From NCBI GenBank assembly GCA_047967505.1, contig CM106538.1: a stretch of DNA of 64,000 bases, one strand, 5' to 3'. A program made the position numbers and the translations under genes. Of this stretch, positions 33,702 through 45,500 are shown in pieces (within the stretch, counting starts at the first letter, position 1; the number at the start of each line of letters is the position of its first letter). The stretch is from Dipteris shenzhenensis (Eukaryota; Polypodiophyta; Polypodiopsida; Gleicheniales). The notes beneath the pieces were generated by a model, which searched no databases, was not told the DNA's origin, and saw only the letters and a program-made list of their open reading frames with translations.

Positions 33702-34209
33702 TCCCTTGCCTTCCGCTAAGGCATTACGGAGAGATCGAGTGTTCTCTTCCATTGAGAGAACTTCTTCTTTGATAGAGAAATTCCATCCATTTGAGAGGAA
33801 TTTTTGTCCATTCATTTTGTGAGAGTTTCATTGAGAGATTCATTCGATTATCTATTCCGTTCATTCTTCCGTGACAGTGAGTGGTTCTTCATAGTGTGAG
33901 AGATCTCCTTCAGAGTTCACCCAAGAGATTTGAGAGAGAAAGAGATTTCTATTGATTGAGAGGCTATCGACAACCTATTTGCAAGCTCACGGCTCCAACA
34001 AAGCTCATATGATCTAGAGCCTATCTCCAATAGTAGTAGCAACAAGCCAGTAAATGAAAAAGACCTCCACGGCCTCAACGAGCTGCATAAGGCAATCAGT
34101 AATCTCTAGTTGGGCGATGACCTTCCAACCTACGAGCTCCATGCAAGGAGCCTCTAACGACAGTCCGAGGTCTCACACAATGAAGTAGTGGATAGCCTCT
34201 CCAACAAAA

Positions 34210-34420
34210 TTGTCACCAATGACCTCTCCCTGCAGCCTCTACAACATAGCACATTGCATAGCATATGCCCACATACATGATGATCATCGCAGAAAATTGG
34301 ATGCAAAGTCACGCAAATGCATCATGGTGGCTACAGTGAAGAAAGCAAAGCATACAAATTGTATGATCCCATCAACCGCAAAGTCATTACTCCAGAGATG
34401 TAATTTTTGATGAGGAATCA
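34210..34420 (+). pseudogene. copia integrase C-terminal remnant
   Basis: HCIAYAHIHDDHRRKLDAKS and RKCIMV are the conserved end of the copia integrase, followed by a frameshift into KAYKLYDPINRKVI. The catalytic core is deleted. The 5' edge is fused to leader-like sequence near 34200. Confidence 0.85.
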
Positions 34421-34422
34421 GA

Positions 34423-35421
34423 ATGAAAAACCTCACCACACAGGAGATAGAAGCATCGACTTCACAGTCATCTACAAAACAGGTCGATGAAGAAGAGCAA
34501 GAATTGCCAGCAACACCTCAAGCAGAGCCACAGCAGCTCAGATGGTCTACTAGGGAAAGCAGACCACCAGCCAGATTGACATATGCTCAGAAAGGCAAAG
34601 CAATTCAGGTGGAAACCACAAACTATGCTCTTATGACTACCATCATGGCTACAGAAGAGCCAGTGTACTTCGAAGATGCAGTAGACAAGCCAGAATGGCA
34701 AACTACTATGAATGAAGAAATGGATGCTTTGTATAAAAATAACACTTGGGAATTATGCGACCTTCCACTAGGAAAGAAGGCCATAGCCAACAAATGGGTA
34801 TACAAAGTGAAGTACAATCCAGATGGCAGTATTCAGAGATACAAAGCCAGATTAGTTGCAAAAGGATTTGCACAACAATATGGTCAAGACTATGATGAGA
34901 CTAATGCTCTAATAGCAAAGATGAATTCCATACGGTCCTTGATATCACTAGCAACACTCAGTAAATGGAATGTGTATCAGCTCGATGTCAAGAATGCATT
35001 TCTCAATGGTTATCTAGACGAGGAAGTCTACATGCAACAACCAGCAGGTTATGTTGAACCAGGAAAGGAGAAAAAGGTTTGCCATCTCAAGACAAGTCTA
35101 TACGGCTTAAAACAAGCACCCAGAAGTTGGTACAGCAAAATTGACAATTATTTTGCTGATTTGGGATACATGAAGTTCAATCCAGATCATACTCTCTATT
35201 ACAAAGTTCAAGGGGAAGACATTACTATTGCACCTTTGTACGTAGATGATCTGATTGTGACAAGAAGCAAGGATAGCTTCATCAGAAAACTAAAACAAGA
35301 CTTATCTGCAGAGTTCAACATGAAAGATCTTGGACTTATGCACTATGATCTTGGAATTGAGTTCTGGAGAGATTCAGATAGCACATTCATGAGTCAGCTC
35401 AAGTATGTTGCAGTCTCTTGA
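34423..35421 (+). pseudogene. Ty1/copia reverse transcriptase, open but truncated
   Basis: A 332-codon frame from ATG. Residues 1-90 are the integrase-to-RT linker (Ser/Thr/Glu-rich). Residues from about 95 are the RVT_2 domain: WELCDLPLGKKAIANKWVYK, RYKARLVAKGFAQQYGQDY, VYQLDVKNAFLNGYLDEEVY (catalytic Asp), LKTSLYGLKQAPRSWY and LYVDDLIVT (the Tyr-Val-Asp-Asp catalytic motif). It ends by a one-base frameshift near 35405, so RNase H is detached. This is the best-preserved enzyme domain among the retroelements here. Confidence 0.95.
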
Positions 35422-36206
35422 AGAAGTTTCATATGGCAGATTGCAAGATTGTAGCCACTCCCATGGAACAGAGTTTGAAACTTACTAAAGATTCAAAAAA
35501 GCCTACAGTCAATGATAGATACTACAGGCAGCTCATCGGATCTCTTATATATCTGACAATCACACGGCCAGATATTTGTTAGGTAATAAGCTCACTAGCA
35601 CAGTTTATGGCAAATCCAAAATAGTCTCACTGAAATGCAGCCAAAAGAGTCTTGAGATACATCAGAGGTACAAGACAGTTTGGGATTGAATATAGAGTAA
35701 GTCATCCACGGTTGCATGGATACTGTGACAGTGACTATGCCGGAGATCATGAGACCAGGAGATCGACACATGGATATGCATTTTTCCTTGGTCAAGGTGC
35801 TATATCATGGTTGTCAAACAAACAGCTAACTGCTTCTTTGTCTTCGACTGAAGCAGAATATAGAGCACTCACTATAGGTGCATGTGAGGCTATATGGCTC
35901 AGAAGACTATTGTCAGAAACAGATTACTTTGATGAGTCAAAGCCAACAACAATATACTATGATAATCAATCGGCTCAACCATTGGCCAAAAATCCAGTAT
36001 ATCACTCCAGGACAAAGCACATTGATGTCAGAGAGCACTTCATCAGAGAAAGAGTGTTACTTGGTGACATCACACTACAGCATTGTGATAGCAAAGAAAA
36101 TGTTGCAGACATCTTTACCAAACCACTCGATAAAGAGCTATTCGAGAAACACCGACTCGCTCTTGGTTTGAGACAGAGGAAGGACATTCCCATTAAAGGG
36201 GTGTGA
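35422..36206 (+). pseudogene. copia RT end and RNase H
   Basis: It continues from the frameshift with KKFHMADCKIVATPMEQSLK and LIGSLIYLTITRPDIC, then a stop at about 35579 and further stops to 35640. It is then open from 35652 to 36206: RLHGYCDSDYAGDHETRRST, LSSTEAEYRALTIGACEAIW, YYDNQSAQPLAKNPVYHSRT and NVADIFTKPLDKELF, the full RNase H and C-terminal tail. The product would normally degrade RNA in the RNA-DNA hybrid. Confidence 0.93.
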
Positions 36207-36294
36207 TGGAATGTAATGCTCAGTCCTTCTTCGATTCCCCAGAATCATCATCTTGAGGAAAGGCCTACTTCATGATGTTGATCTTGAGGGAAGG

Positions 36295-36551
36295 TGTTGA
36301 GAGTTCACGCTCAACATCATGTGATCATGTGTGCATAGCACCATCACGTGATCATATGTGCATAGCACTAACCTTATAGAGTGCTATAAAGGAAAGGGTT
36401 AGATCCCCTAACCCTAACCCTAAAAGGGTTTGTATATATTCTATTTTTTCAACTAAATCTAGTGTACAGTTAGTCATTTGTGGTGTGGTCTCTAGTTGTG
36501 CCCTCTCTCCTCATCTCCACTCTTCTCCTCTCCCCTCTTCATATTTTGTCA
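36295..36551 (+). repeat. 3' LTR (257 bp) of the copia element
   Basis: Same sequence family as 33034-33292, with GTGGTGTGGTCTCT near the 3' end. Preceded by the purine tract and followed by TCTAT. Confidence 0.93.
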
Positions 36552-36556
36552 TCTAT

Positions 36557-37299
36557 GTCCAAAGTTGTGCAAGGGCATCACATACCATGTCCTTATTATG
36601 CATTATGTTGCAAATAACTACTATTTACTACTCCAAGAAGCCTTTTCTATGCAGCTTGTCATTTTGCATCTGACATCCTTATCCCACAATATGCAAAAAC
36701 GATTGGAGTCCCCATTTTGCTAGGGCAGACACACCACTTTGCCCAATGAAATTGTAACTTTTGGCAAAAGTGTCTCCAAGCATTGTGGGAAGTCCACGAC
36801 TTTAACCCATGCAAGGTATTGATGCCCAATAAGTAAAGGATAGTCTTGAGTAGGAGACTAGGGCAAGACATGTACCATCTTTAGACCATATTACAAAGGG
36901 GGAGGCCTTTGCCGCTGAGAAAAGTGGCAAGCATTTGCTTATACCTTTTCTTCTACCAAAATAACCTCAAAGAATTTCTGGTTGCATAATGCACTTTTCG
37001 AACAAAACATCCCCCCAATAATCCTTATTAAATGGCATGGAAAGAAAATGATCACATCATTCTTTGCATACACTCGGAGGGGGTCTGGAATTTCATCGAC
37101 CTCATTGATGTGCCCATAGTAAGGGATAGCTCCATCCAATCCTTCTTGGTACTCTCAAATCCTTCATGTGTAATGTCGAGAACAAATTAGGCTTCATGTG
37201 AGGCATGAACTAGGCCATATAAACCCACAACAAACTTACAAACTTTTGCTTCTTGTCCTAATAAGATTTCTCCCTACCGTAGGTCTTGTCAGTCAATGC
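36557..37299. other. Right flank of the copia locus; no recognised gene
   Basis: 36557-36650 repeats 32687-32780. Minus-strand frames at 36659-36871 and 36939-37139 are open but unrecognised. Confidence 0.45.
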
Positions 37300-37321
37300 T
37301 GCAACTCTCTCTCTCTCTCCC

Positions 37322-37362
37322 TCACACACACACACGCACACACACACACACACACACACACT
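37322..37362. repeat. (CA)n microsatellite
   Basis: CA repeats with one CG interruption, just after a short (CT)n. Confidence 0.95.
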
Positions 37363-37781
37363 TACCATCCCTTTCCCACTTTACATTCATTACTTTTTAT
37401 CTCTTCCCCCTATTTATTTCCATGTTTAATTTTTTCTCCCTTGCCCCCCCTTCCTTTTTCCCTTCCTTCCCCCCACCCCCTCTCTTATTTTTCCCTAGTT
37501 TTTTCCTTTATTTCCCCCTAATTTTGCTTAAATTTCCCTTAAAATTTTCCTACCCCCCCCTCCCCCTCCATTTTTCCCCTGGGTTTCTCCTTTATTTCCC
37601 CCTAATTTTGCTTAAATTTCCCTTAAAATTTTCCTATATATTTTTCCTATTTTTTCTAATTTTCAACCCCCCCCTTTTTTCCCTTAATTTTTACCTAGTT
37701 CTTCTCGCAATTCCCCCCATTTCTGCCCCCCTAAATTCCCCCTAATTTTTCCCAATTTCTCCTTTTTTATATCTCTCTCAA

Positions 37782-37794
37782 CCCCCCCCCCCCC

Positions 37795-37882
<88 letters not shown>
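37782..37882. repeat. Poly-C run followed by (CT)n
   Basis: Fourteen C residues (37782-37795), then about 42 CT units (37799-37882). Confidence 0.95.
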
Positions 37883-37885
<3 letters not shown>

Positions 37886-39305
37886 CCCCTCCTCTTTTTC
37901 CCTAACTACACTTGCTAGCTAGCATGATCCCCCTAACTACCCCTACCTTAATTACATGATGTTCTTTTCACCCCCCAATGCTCTCTAACTCCTGGCCTTC
38001 TTGCTATTTTGCGTGCCTCCCTAAATTCCTAAATCCCTTGTACTTCCCACCTCCCGAAACACCCCGACTAACCCTCTAATTGACTACTCTCGCCTCCCTA
38101 TTTTAAGACTCACTTCCCTTCATACTCTTCCGATCTGTAGTTTCCCTAGCCTAGCTACTGCCCAGCATGCATTTAGTACTGTGCTCTGCCTCTACTGCAC
38201 TGCCCCGCCCGCAATCTTTATTGTGCACTGCCCTCACGATCACGCACGCTTCCCCGCCCTTAGCATTTACTGCACACTACTCTCATGCCATCTACTCGCC
38301 TTCATTGCACTAATCCCGTCGCCATCCACTTAGTTCAGCAGACTCCAACTTACAGTATTGTGGATACAGTCGCCTTGTGGTCTCCGGAAGCTTCTTCGCG
38401 CCTTTGTTGCTTCTCTTGGCCTTCGTTCGTTTCCTTCATCTGCCACATCATCGTGAAGGTTATCTTTCATCTCATTTCCTCCCTCCCCCCCACCAATTCC
38501 ATTGCTCTAAAAGCCTTCCTTAACTCTTTTTTTGCTTTTTCTTTCCATTCTAATGTTTTTAGTAACTAAAATAATCTAGTATATGACTCTCACTATTTTT
38601 ACCCCACCCATTACTCTACTAACCTAATACTCCTTTACACTACTATATACACTATTATTACCCTTTATTACTTATTACTATAAACATTCCTAACCTCCCT
38701 AACCCTTTATTTAGAACTCTAATTCAGTCCTTCTTTTTCATCTATTTATTAATATCGCTTTTTCGACTTTCTTCCCTCCCCTTACTAATGCTCCATTCTC
38801 CTAACCTTTCTAACCCTTCTAATTTTTTGTTGACCCCAACTTCTCGAAGGACTAATCTATCCGTTACCACACTCCATCCATAGCCTTAAAAATTCCACCT
38901 CGCATGCATTTTTTGTTCTTGTTCGTTTGTTCCTAATTTGACTTGTAAAGCTTAATTTTTTCTACCCCATCCTTCTCTAAACTTCTTTCTCATGATTTTC
39001 CACATACCATCTTAGTGAGTTTGTTAACCCCCCTTTTTTTCTTGTATACCTCTTCTTTCTTTCTCCATAATGTTCCCAAATTCATTACCTTTGTCCTACA
39101 CTCTCCCCCTAAAACTCACTATTACCCTAAGCAATTTTCTCTCTCCCTACCTTCTATATGCTGATAACTATAATTTTGTTCATTAAAATTAATTTCTCTT
39201 TCAGTCTGTAGAAATGCTTCACTTCTAGTGATCATAACATTACTCCATACAAACTTTTCACTCATAATTTTTATAACTTGCTTTGTAAGTCAGTTGTTAA
39301 GTGTT

Positions 39306-39462
39306 TATTTTTATTGTGACTGCGATAACAAGGGAGGGGTGTTTATGACACTTGTCTTCCTAATTGGTTCCCACCACATTTTTCTTGTTGGATGGTGGCA
39401 GGTATGCAGACTCCCCTCTTCAATAAAAGTGATGCTTGCCTATGACTTATCAAAGCGCAACC
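39306..39462 (+). repeat. Long repeat within the pyrimidine tract, copy 1
   Basis: TTTTTATTGTGACTGCGATAACAAGGG through CAGACTCCCCTCTTCAATAA to TGATGCTTGCC. It matches 40239-40402. Weaker matching continues on both sides up to the CA repeats. Confidence 0.85.
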
Positions 39463-40238
39463 TTTTGAACAATTGTGCATTCTACAATTTTTTTAAAAAT
39501 TGCACACCTCTCATTGACCTTTTGACAAAACATTAGCGTTCAATATTTTTCATTAATGACAATTGCTCTCTCTTTTGAGCTACATTGTTTTCATTTCACT
39601 ATGGAAAGGGGTCTTGTCAAGTCTAAAATGCACACACACACACACTTACTATCCCTTCCTCCATTAGTTTGGCCACTTGCTCATTAGATCTCCCCTCGAC
39701 AACCCCCCTTAATTTCCCTAATTTCCTTTCCATCCAACTCCCTTATTCTCCCCTTAATTTGTCTCTAATTTTCTTCGTATTTTTTCTCAATCTCCCTTGT
39801 TTTTCCTAATCTCTCTCTCTCTACCCTCTCCTTGTCTCTCTCTACCATCTCTCTCTCTCTCTCTCTCTCTCTCTATTGTCTCTTCATTTCTCTCCCAAAC
39901 CTCATCTCTCTCTCTGTCTCTCATTCCTTACTTTTCTTTAAATTTACATTCCTTTAATCTTTGTCATTAACTTAATTTTTTCCTTAATCTAAGGTCCTTT
40001 AACTTTCATTTATTTCCTCCACACTTCTCAATACCCCCACCTCCTCTTATCTTGAGGTTTGGCATCCACATACAAATCTCCTTAACTTTTAGTTAGATTA
40101 TTCCTTTTAATCATTTCCCCTGTTTTCTTTTTATTCACTTGTTTTAATTTTCTCTCCCCATAACCTCTAAACTCACTCCTCTACCCAAAACAGTGTTGTT
40201 TTTTTCATTATGCTTGATAAGTGTACGGCCAAGTATTA

Positions 40239-40402
40239 ATTTTTATTGCGACTCTGATAACAAGGGAGAGGTGTTTATGACACCTGTCTTCCCAACTTAA
40301 GTTAAAACTGGTTCTTACTATTTTGCTTGTTAGATGGTGGCAAGTAGGCAGACTCCCCTCTTCAATAAAAGTGATGCTTGCCAGGACTTATCCAAGCTCA
40401 AC
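40239..40402 (+). repeat. Long repeat within the pyrimidine tract, copy 2
   Basis: Second copy, 933 bp downstream of the first, with the same order of motifs and followed by a (CA)n at 40581-40610. Confidence 0.85.
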
Positions 40403-40580
40403 TTCCATACAGTTTCCACAAAGTCATTTCTGCAAAAGTGCTCACTACGAGTTTCCTTTATAAACAGGGATTCATTGACTTGTACAAACTTTTTCGTTAA
40501 TGCAATTAGTCCTATTTCATTGTCTAGCTTCGCTATTTTGTCTTTTCACTATGCAAAGGGGTGTTGTAAAATCTTCCATA

Positions 40581-40830
40581 CACACACACACACACATGCA
40601 CGCACACACGTAGCTAGTGACACACAGCCAATGAAACACACCAAATTAAAAGGCAAGTAAGGACAGAGAAACCATCGAAACCAAACACACACAACCACCC
40701 AAATACAAAACAATATGAACAATACAAGCAGCGAACCAAGTGACAACCCACAATAAACAAAAATCAACAGCCCAACCTAGAAACAAAACACACACACACG
40801 CGCGCATGCGTGCACACACACAGACACACA
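40581..40830. repeat. CA-rich microsatellite cluster
   Basis: (CA)n at 40581-40610 and at 40787-40830 with CG and TG interruptions, separated by CA-rich but irregular sequence. Confidence 0.85.
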
Positions 40831-40960
40831 ATCAACACCAATTAAATGGGGAATGAAAGAGAGGAAGATGGCAAAGTATTAGAGGAGAGAAAGGCTACGT
40901 ATTGGGAAGAGAACAGCTTAGGATGGGAGGGAGGACCTTTACAAAGGCTAGTAGGGGAGT

Positions 40961-41069
40961 CTAATCAATAGCTGACACTCAATCTCACCCCTTAGAGCAC
41001 TCACTGCTCACCCATGCACATAACCACGCTCACACAAATGCACACTACCCATCTTCTTAACTTCTTATA
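40961..41069 (+). repeat. Dispersed repeat R2, copy 2
   Basis: Matches 29299-29399 in the same orientation. A (GT)n and (GA)n tract follow at 41129-41162. Confidence 0.8.
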
Positions 41070-41297
41070 AAAGCAAGCTCGTATTTTCAACAGGGGTGTG
41101 CTAGCGAGGGGGTTGTGCATATGTGCACTTGTGTGTGTGTGTGTATGGAGAGAGAGAGAGAGATGATATGATATGATATGATTGTATTAACGTCCTCGTG
41201 AGACCCTTCAGAATCTATGGGACAATGATCACTATCAACAAGTAGTGATTGTTTACATCCATTGAAAGAAAATAGCATAATTAAAAGCATAAATGTG

Positions 41298-41927
41298 CTA
41301 TGCAGTGAGTACTTGTTGTGCTAGCCTGTGTGCTAGACCAAGTACTTTGTTGCGATATTCTAAAATTTCCTTTATGTAGTTGCCTAGCTCTTTGGCTGGC
41401 CACTCTAGTAGGGATTTCAGGTTGCTTCTATTGTCCCCATAACATTCTATGATTTGCGCATATGCTCGACATGTTAGGAGTACATGCTGCTCATTTTCTA
41501 CTTCTCCTGCGAGGCAGATTTTACATACTCTTTCCTCTCTTGGGACTTTGGGTCTTGCCCATCTTCCCCTCTCCACCTCGAGATCATGTGAGCTGGTTCT
41601 GATTTTGCAGATTAAATGTCTTTTAAATATTGATATGTCTTCCCCGAGGTATTTCAGCATTCCATAGCTGTCCATTGGATTGATTTCCTGCTTATAAAAC
41701 TGCATTTTTGCCCCTGGTTCTTGCCATAGCTTCTGTAGCATTCTTTGCGTCACTAAATCCCTGATTTCATATGTGTCTTCGGGGATATCAGTAGCGGTTA
41801 TACCCCATAATTCCATCCATTTCAGCCCCTCTTTGTTTGTTAGCAAAAGATAGCAGCGGTTATACCCCATAATTCCATCCATTTCAGCCCCCCTTTGTTT
41901 GTTAGCAAAAGATTTAGATTTCCGCAT
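41298..41927 (-). pseudogene. C-terminal zinc-finger fragment of a non-LTR retrotransposon (family Z)
   Basis: An open minus-strand frame of 209 codons. The key part reads ICKIRTSSHDLEVERGRWAR followed by REERVCKICLAGEVENEQHV and LLTCRAY. This Cys-x2-Cys...His...Cys arrangement follows an R-T-S-S-H-x-L motif and is known from the C-termini of some LINE-type reverse transcriptases. No reverse transcriptase remains. The N-terminal part of the frame comes from a 62-bp tandem duplication (41793-41854 and 41855-41916). A related fragment lies at 62430-63060. Confidence 0.7.
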
Positions 41928-42061
41928 CTAATCTAATTATTATTATTTGAATAAGTTATAGAAGGGTGCTTAGGTTAAGAGAAAATTAAAGTATAAGCTC
42001 TAAATAAGAGTAGAAGTTCATATTTGCAAGGGCACCTTCTTACAGCCGCAGTCTTCGAAAC
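41928..42061 (+). promoter_or_regulatory. 5' region of the isoleucyl-tRNA synthetase gene
   Basis: Only about 134 bp separate the LINE fragment from the start codon. CTCTAAATAAGAG (41998-42010) is the nearest A/T-rich TATA-like motif. The start context AAACATGG is good for plant translation. The promoter may therefore be very short or include the LINE relic. Confidence 0.45.
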
Positions 42062-42595
42062 ATGGAGGAAGTTTGCGAAGGTAAAGACTTCAGTTTCCCT
42101 CAGCAGGAGGAGAGGGTTTTAGCTCTCTGGAGTTCCATCGATGCTTTCCATACCCAACTGAAACGTTCTGAAGGTTATCCGGAGTATATCTTCTACGATG
42201 GCCCTCCCTTCGCCACTGGATTACCTCATTATGGTCATATCCTTGCGGGAACCATTAAAGACATCGTCACCCGATTCCAGACTTCAAATGGGCACCATGT
42301 AACACGACGTTTCGGTTGGGACTGTCACGGTCTGCCCGTGGAATACGAGATCGATCAGAAACTACAGATCAAAAGCAGAACAGACGTTCTTAGGATGGGT
42401 ATTGACAAGTATAACGAGGAATGTAGGAGCATTGTGATGAGATACAGCCAGGAATGGGAAAAGGTTATTACAAGGATGGGTCGTTGGATTGATTTCGACA
42501 ACGATTACAAAACATTGGATCCACACTATATGGAGAGTGTCTGGTGGGTCTTCAAGCAGCTGTATGACAAAGGTCTCGTTTATCGAGGATTCAAG
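42062..42595 (+). CDS. IleRS: IleRS exon 1
   Basis: 178 codons from ATG to GGATTCAAG, ending in phase 0 before donor GTGAGT. It contains the HIGH-type motif. Confidence 0.97.
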
Positions 42596-45500
42596 GTGAG
42601 TTTTAAAGGTAGCCTTAGTGCCTTTGCTTTATGTGCACGCTATTGACCTGACTTATTTGTCTTTTCGTTCCATACTTTTTTCCTTTCCAAGGAAGGTTGC
42701 TTACTCTGTTACGTTCATGTCTTATGATAGTAAACAATTGGGAAACGAAGGAATGATGTAGCATCCTCTCAAGGCAAATTTGAGCAGTGAATTTTGTTTA
42801 TCGAATTTTGTTCCTTTCAGGTGATGCCTTACAGCATAGGTTGCAACACTCCCCTGTCAAACTTCGAGACTGGCTTAAATTACAAGGTGTGAAATAAATT
42901 TTATGATGAAAGAATACGATGCATGCAAGGAATAGTTTATGATATTAATTTGTGTAGAAATAGACGTGGCTTTTGTGAGAAAATTGTCAAGGACAGGAAC
43001 TTATGCCACACATTCTAAAATTAAAACCTAACATTTAAAGAGGAACATCATGGCTAGGCTTGTTTATGTTGTAACTTAAAATCACATCACTCATAGGTGC
43101 TCTACTTCACCATGACAGGATGTCTCTGATCCTTCTATCATGGTTTCCTTTCCGTTGGTGAATGATGTGGATGGAGCCGCGATGGTGGCTTGGACAACTA
43201 CTCCTTGGACCTTACCAAGCAATTTGGCGTTGTGTGTGAATCCAACCTTCACTTATGTCAAGGTTAGAGTTATAAGTATGGCTTGTTGTTGTGCATGATA
43301 AGACATGGGGGAGGTTTCTAGATATTTGTATTCATCTTGTTTGGGCAAGACCCTTGAAGAGAAGCTTCATGATCTACGTTGATGTTTAGTGCCCGTGCCC
43401 ATCATATCAACGAAAATCTGAATTTGTACAATTGGATCTATTCTTGTCTTACAAAGGGGTGTGTTTGTGTGTGTGCGCGAGCTTGTCTCCTCTTTTGGAG
43501 GGACAGTTTCATAGTTTCTTGTAATATAATACATATGGATTGTGTTTATTTATTTTAACAATAGAGAGTTCTCTTTTGAAAATGTTACATGTGTGTGTGT
43601 GTGTACACACACACACACATATATATGTGTGTGTGCGTACATGTATATATATTTATACACATATATACAAGTGTGTGTGTGTGTGCGCACTTTTTTTTTG
43701 GGGGTGAAACCACTGTATTTATATTAGAAAAGCTTTTTACAATGAGAATAGTCTACAGAATAGACTATTCAGAAAAATCAGAAGTAGTGTGTACACACAC
43801 TTTTTTTGGTAAAATCCATTGTATTTATATTCTCATAAATTTACAATATGGGAAGACTCCCACACACTAGCAAAGAACTCCGAAAGAGAGCCCGATAGAA
43901 GAACTCAAAAACAAGTAGAGAACACTTCAAGGCTAGTAGCATCCAAATCCCTTGCAGCAAGACTGTCATGTAAGGATTGCTTGAGGGACATTCTGAAGAA
44001 AATATATGCCTGAGGAAACTGTTGACCCATCCTAGAATGCAGTCTCTGTGTCCAGATGGTCCATAATACCCAAAAGCGAGTCCAATGAAAGAAAAGAAGT
44101 AATGGAGACATCTGAGATGAGAGGCATCCAAACATCCAGAAAAGTTTCCCAAATCTGATAGAAGGGAACCGAAGCCGCAGTAAATGAGAAACATGAGTGA
44201 TCAATGTGCGAGAGTGCGGGCAAAACCATAATAAGTGAGGAACTGTCTCGCGGGGATGAGAGCAACGGGGGCAGAAAGGAGAAGCAATGCGGCGTGCAGC
44301 CAATTTCATCCCAATGGAAAAGGCTCCCACTATACATCTCCAAAAGAATAGCCTCTGTTTCAATGGCAATTTGGCTTTCCAGATTTTCATGAGTCGGGAT
44401 TGCCACCAAGATAAAGGCCTATCCAAATTCCAAAGAGTGTTGGCATGCTTGTCAATCCATGGCTGTGGAAGAAGAAATCTGTAAACCTTCGAGGAGGTCA
44501 GATTGTGTATTGAGAGCGTATGGGTAGCAGGAGGTATGGAAGTCAAATTCCAGTCCATTAATCTGTCCTGTGCAAACAGTGGAGGAACCGGAACAAATGG
44601 CTGCAACATAGTTGAAAGTGTTCTCCAAATGGATCTATGATGCAGACCCAGGGAGAAAGTCCTGCAAGCTTGTGGAAATGAAAGTGTATAGCCTTGTTGA
44701 TCCACAACATCACCAACAAATCTTATGCCCAATTTCATGAGATTATATGCTTTGATAGGTGCTTGTAAAGCGAGAGGCGATGCAAACACCTTGCTCCAAT
44801 GGATACTTTCCAATCGAAAAGAATTACCATGATGAGAGGAAGCACCTGTCCATTTTGCATATGAAAGAATTTTCTTCCAATCATGAAGAAAAGCAGTAGA
44901 AACAGGGCAACCAGGAATTTTCCCCTGAAAGGAAGATAAAACTGCTTCCCAGTGATCTGTAATCCAATACCCATATGCAGGGGAAGCCATGTTTCCACAC
45001 ATAGCTGCTAACATAATAGCCCATGGTTGTTTTTGCTGAAAAAAATCAGCAATCATAGTGCTCTTTCTTGCCAACATATGAACCTGGAGATTGAGAATAT
45101 TCAGCCCCCCATGAGTCTTGGGTGAACAAATAGACTGCATAGGTAGTAGTCGCAAAGCTTTTTTATGAGATTTGCTTTTCCAAAATATCTCCATAGCTTG
45201 GGACGTATAGGAAGCCAAATGCTTGAAAGACCAAGGAAGAAGAGGCAAATAAAATTGCACATATGCCATAATGATGGACTGTACTATCCGGAGTCGAACA
45301 TGTAGAGGCCAAGTGGACAAATGCCAGTATTCCAGCTTCTTGTTGATCTTTTGAAGCACCCATTTGAGCTGTTGTTGCGGAGTAATATTCCAGCCAATGG
45401 GGTATCCGAGATGTCTGACAATAGTAAGGGAAGAGATAATGTGGCCTGGCCAAAAAAGTGCATGCCAATCAGCTTCTTTCAAAGCTAGAAGTTTTGATTT

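Larger units (their letters stand above)
33029..36556 (+). mobile_element. Ty1/copia element with LTRs and 3' pol, internally deleted
   Basis: LTRs 33034-33292 and 36295-36551 lie between TCTAT copies (33029-33033, 36552-36556). The order is LTR, primer site, short leader, a second partial LTR with its own primer site, leader, integrase tail, reverse transcriptase, RNase H, polypurine tract (GAGGGAAGG ending at 36294), LTR. Gag, protease and the integrase core are missing. It can only move if helped in trans. Confidence 0.92.
37300..40600. repeat. 3.3-kb pyrimidine-biased tract with diverged tandem units
   Basis: The plus strand is mostly C and T, with TTTCCC and CCCCTAATTT motifs. A (CA)n-CTTACYATCCC junction occurs at about 37350 and again at about 39640, and 39306-39462 repeats at 40239-40402, so the tract contains at least two related units. 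TCCTTTATTTCCCCCTAATT starts a duplicated 48-bp stretch (37504 and 37588). Pro/Phe/Leu-rich open frames here are compositional artefacts. Confidence 0.8.

Noticed and set aside
32535-36424. True interstitial telomere
   Set aside because: Only three CCCTAA units, present inside each LTR copy; it is part of the LTR rather than telomeric DNA.
37198-37745. Open frames of 107 and 149 codons, rich in Pro, Phe, Leu and Ser
   Set aside because: They follow from the pyrimidine-rich strand, have no motif and overlap each other in different frames.
44032-45468. Additional frames on both strands inside the LINE (for example 44735-44998, 45163-45468)
   Set aside because: They are shadows of the long ORF2 frame.
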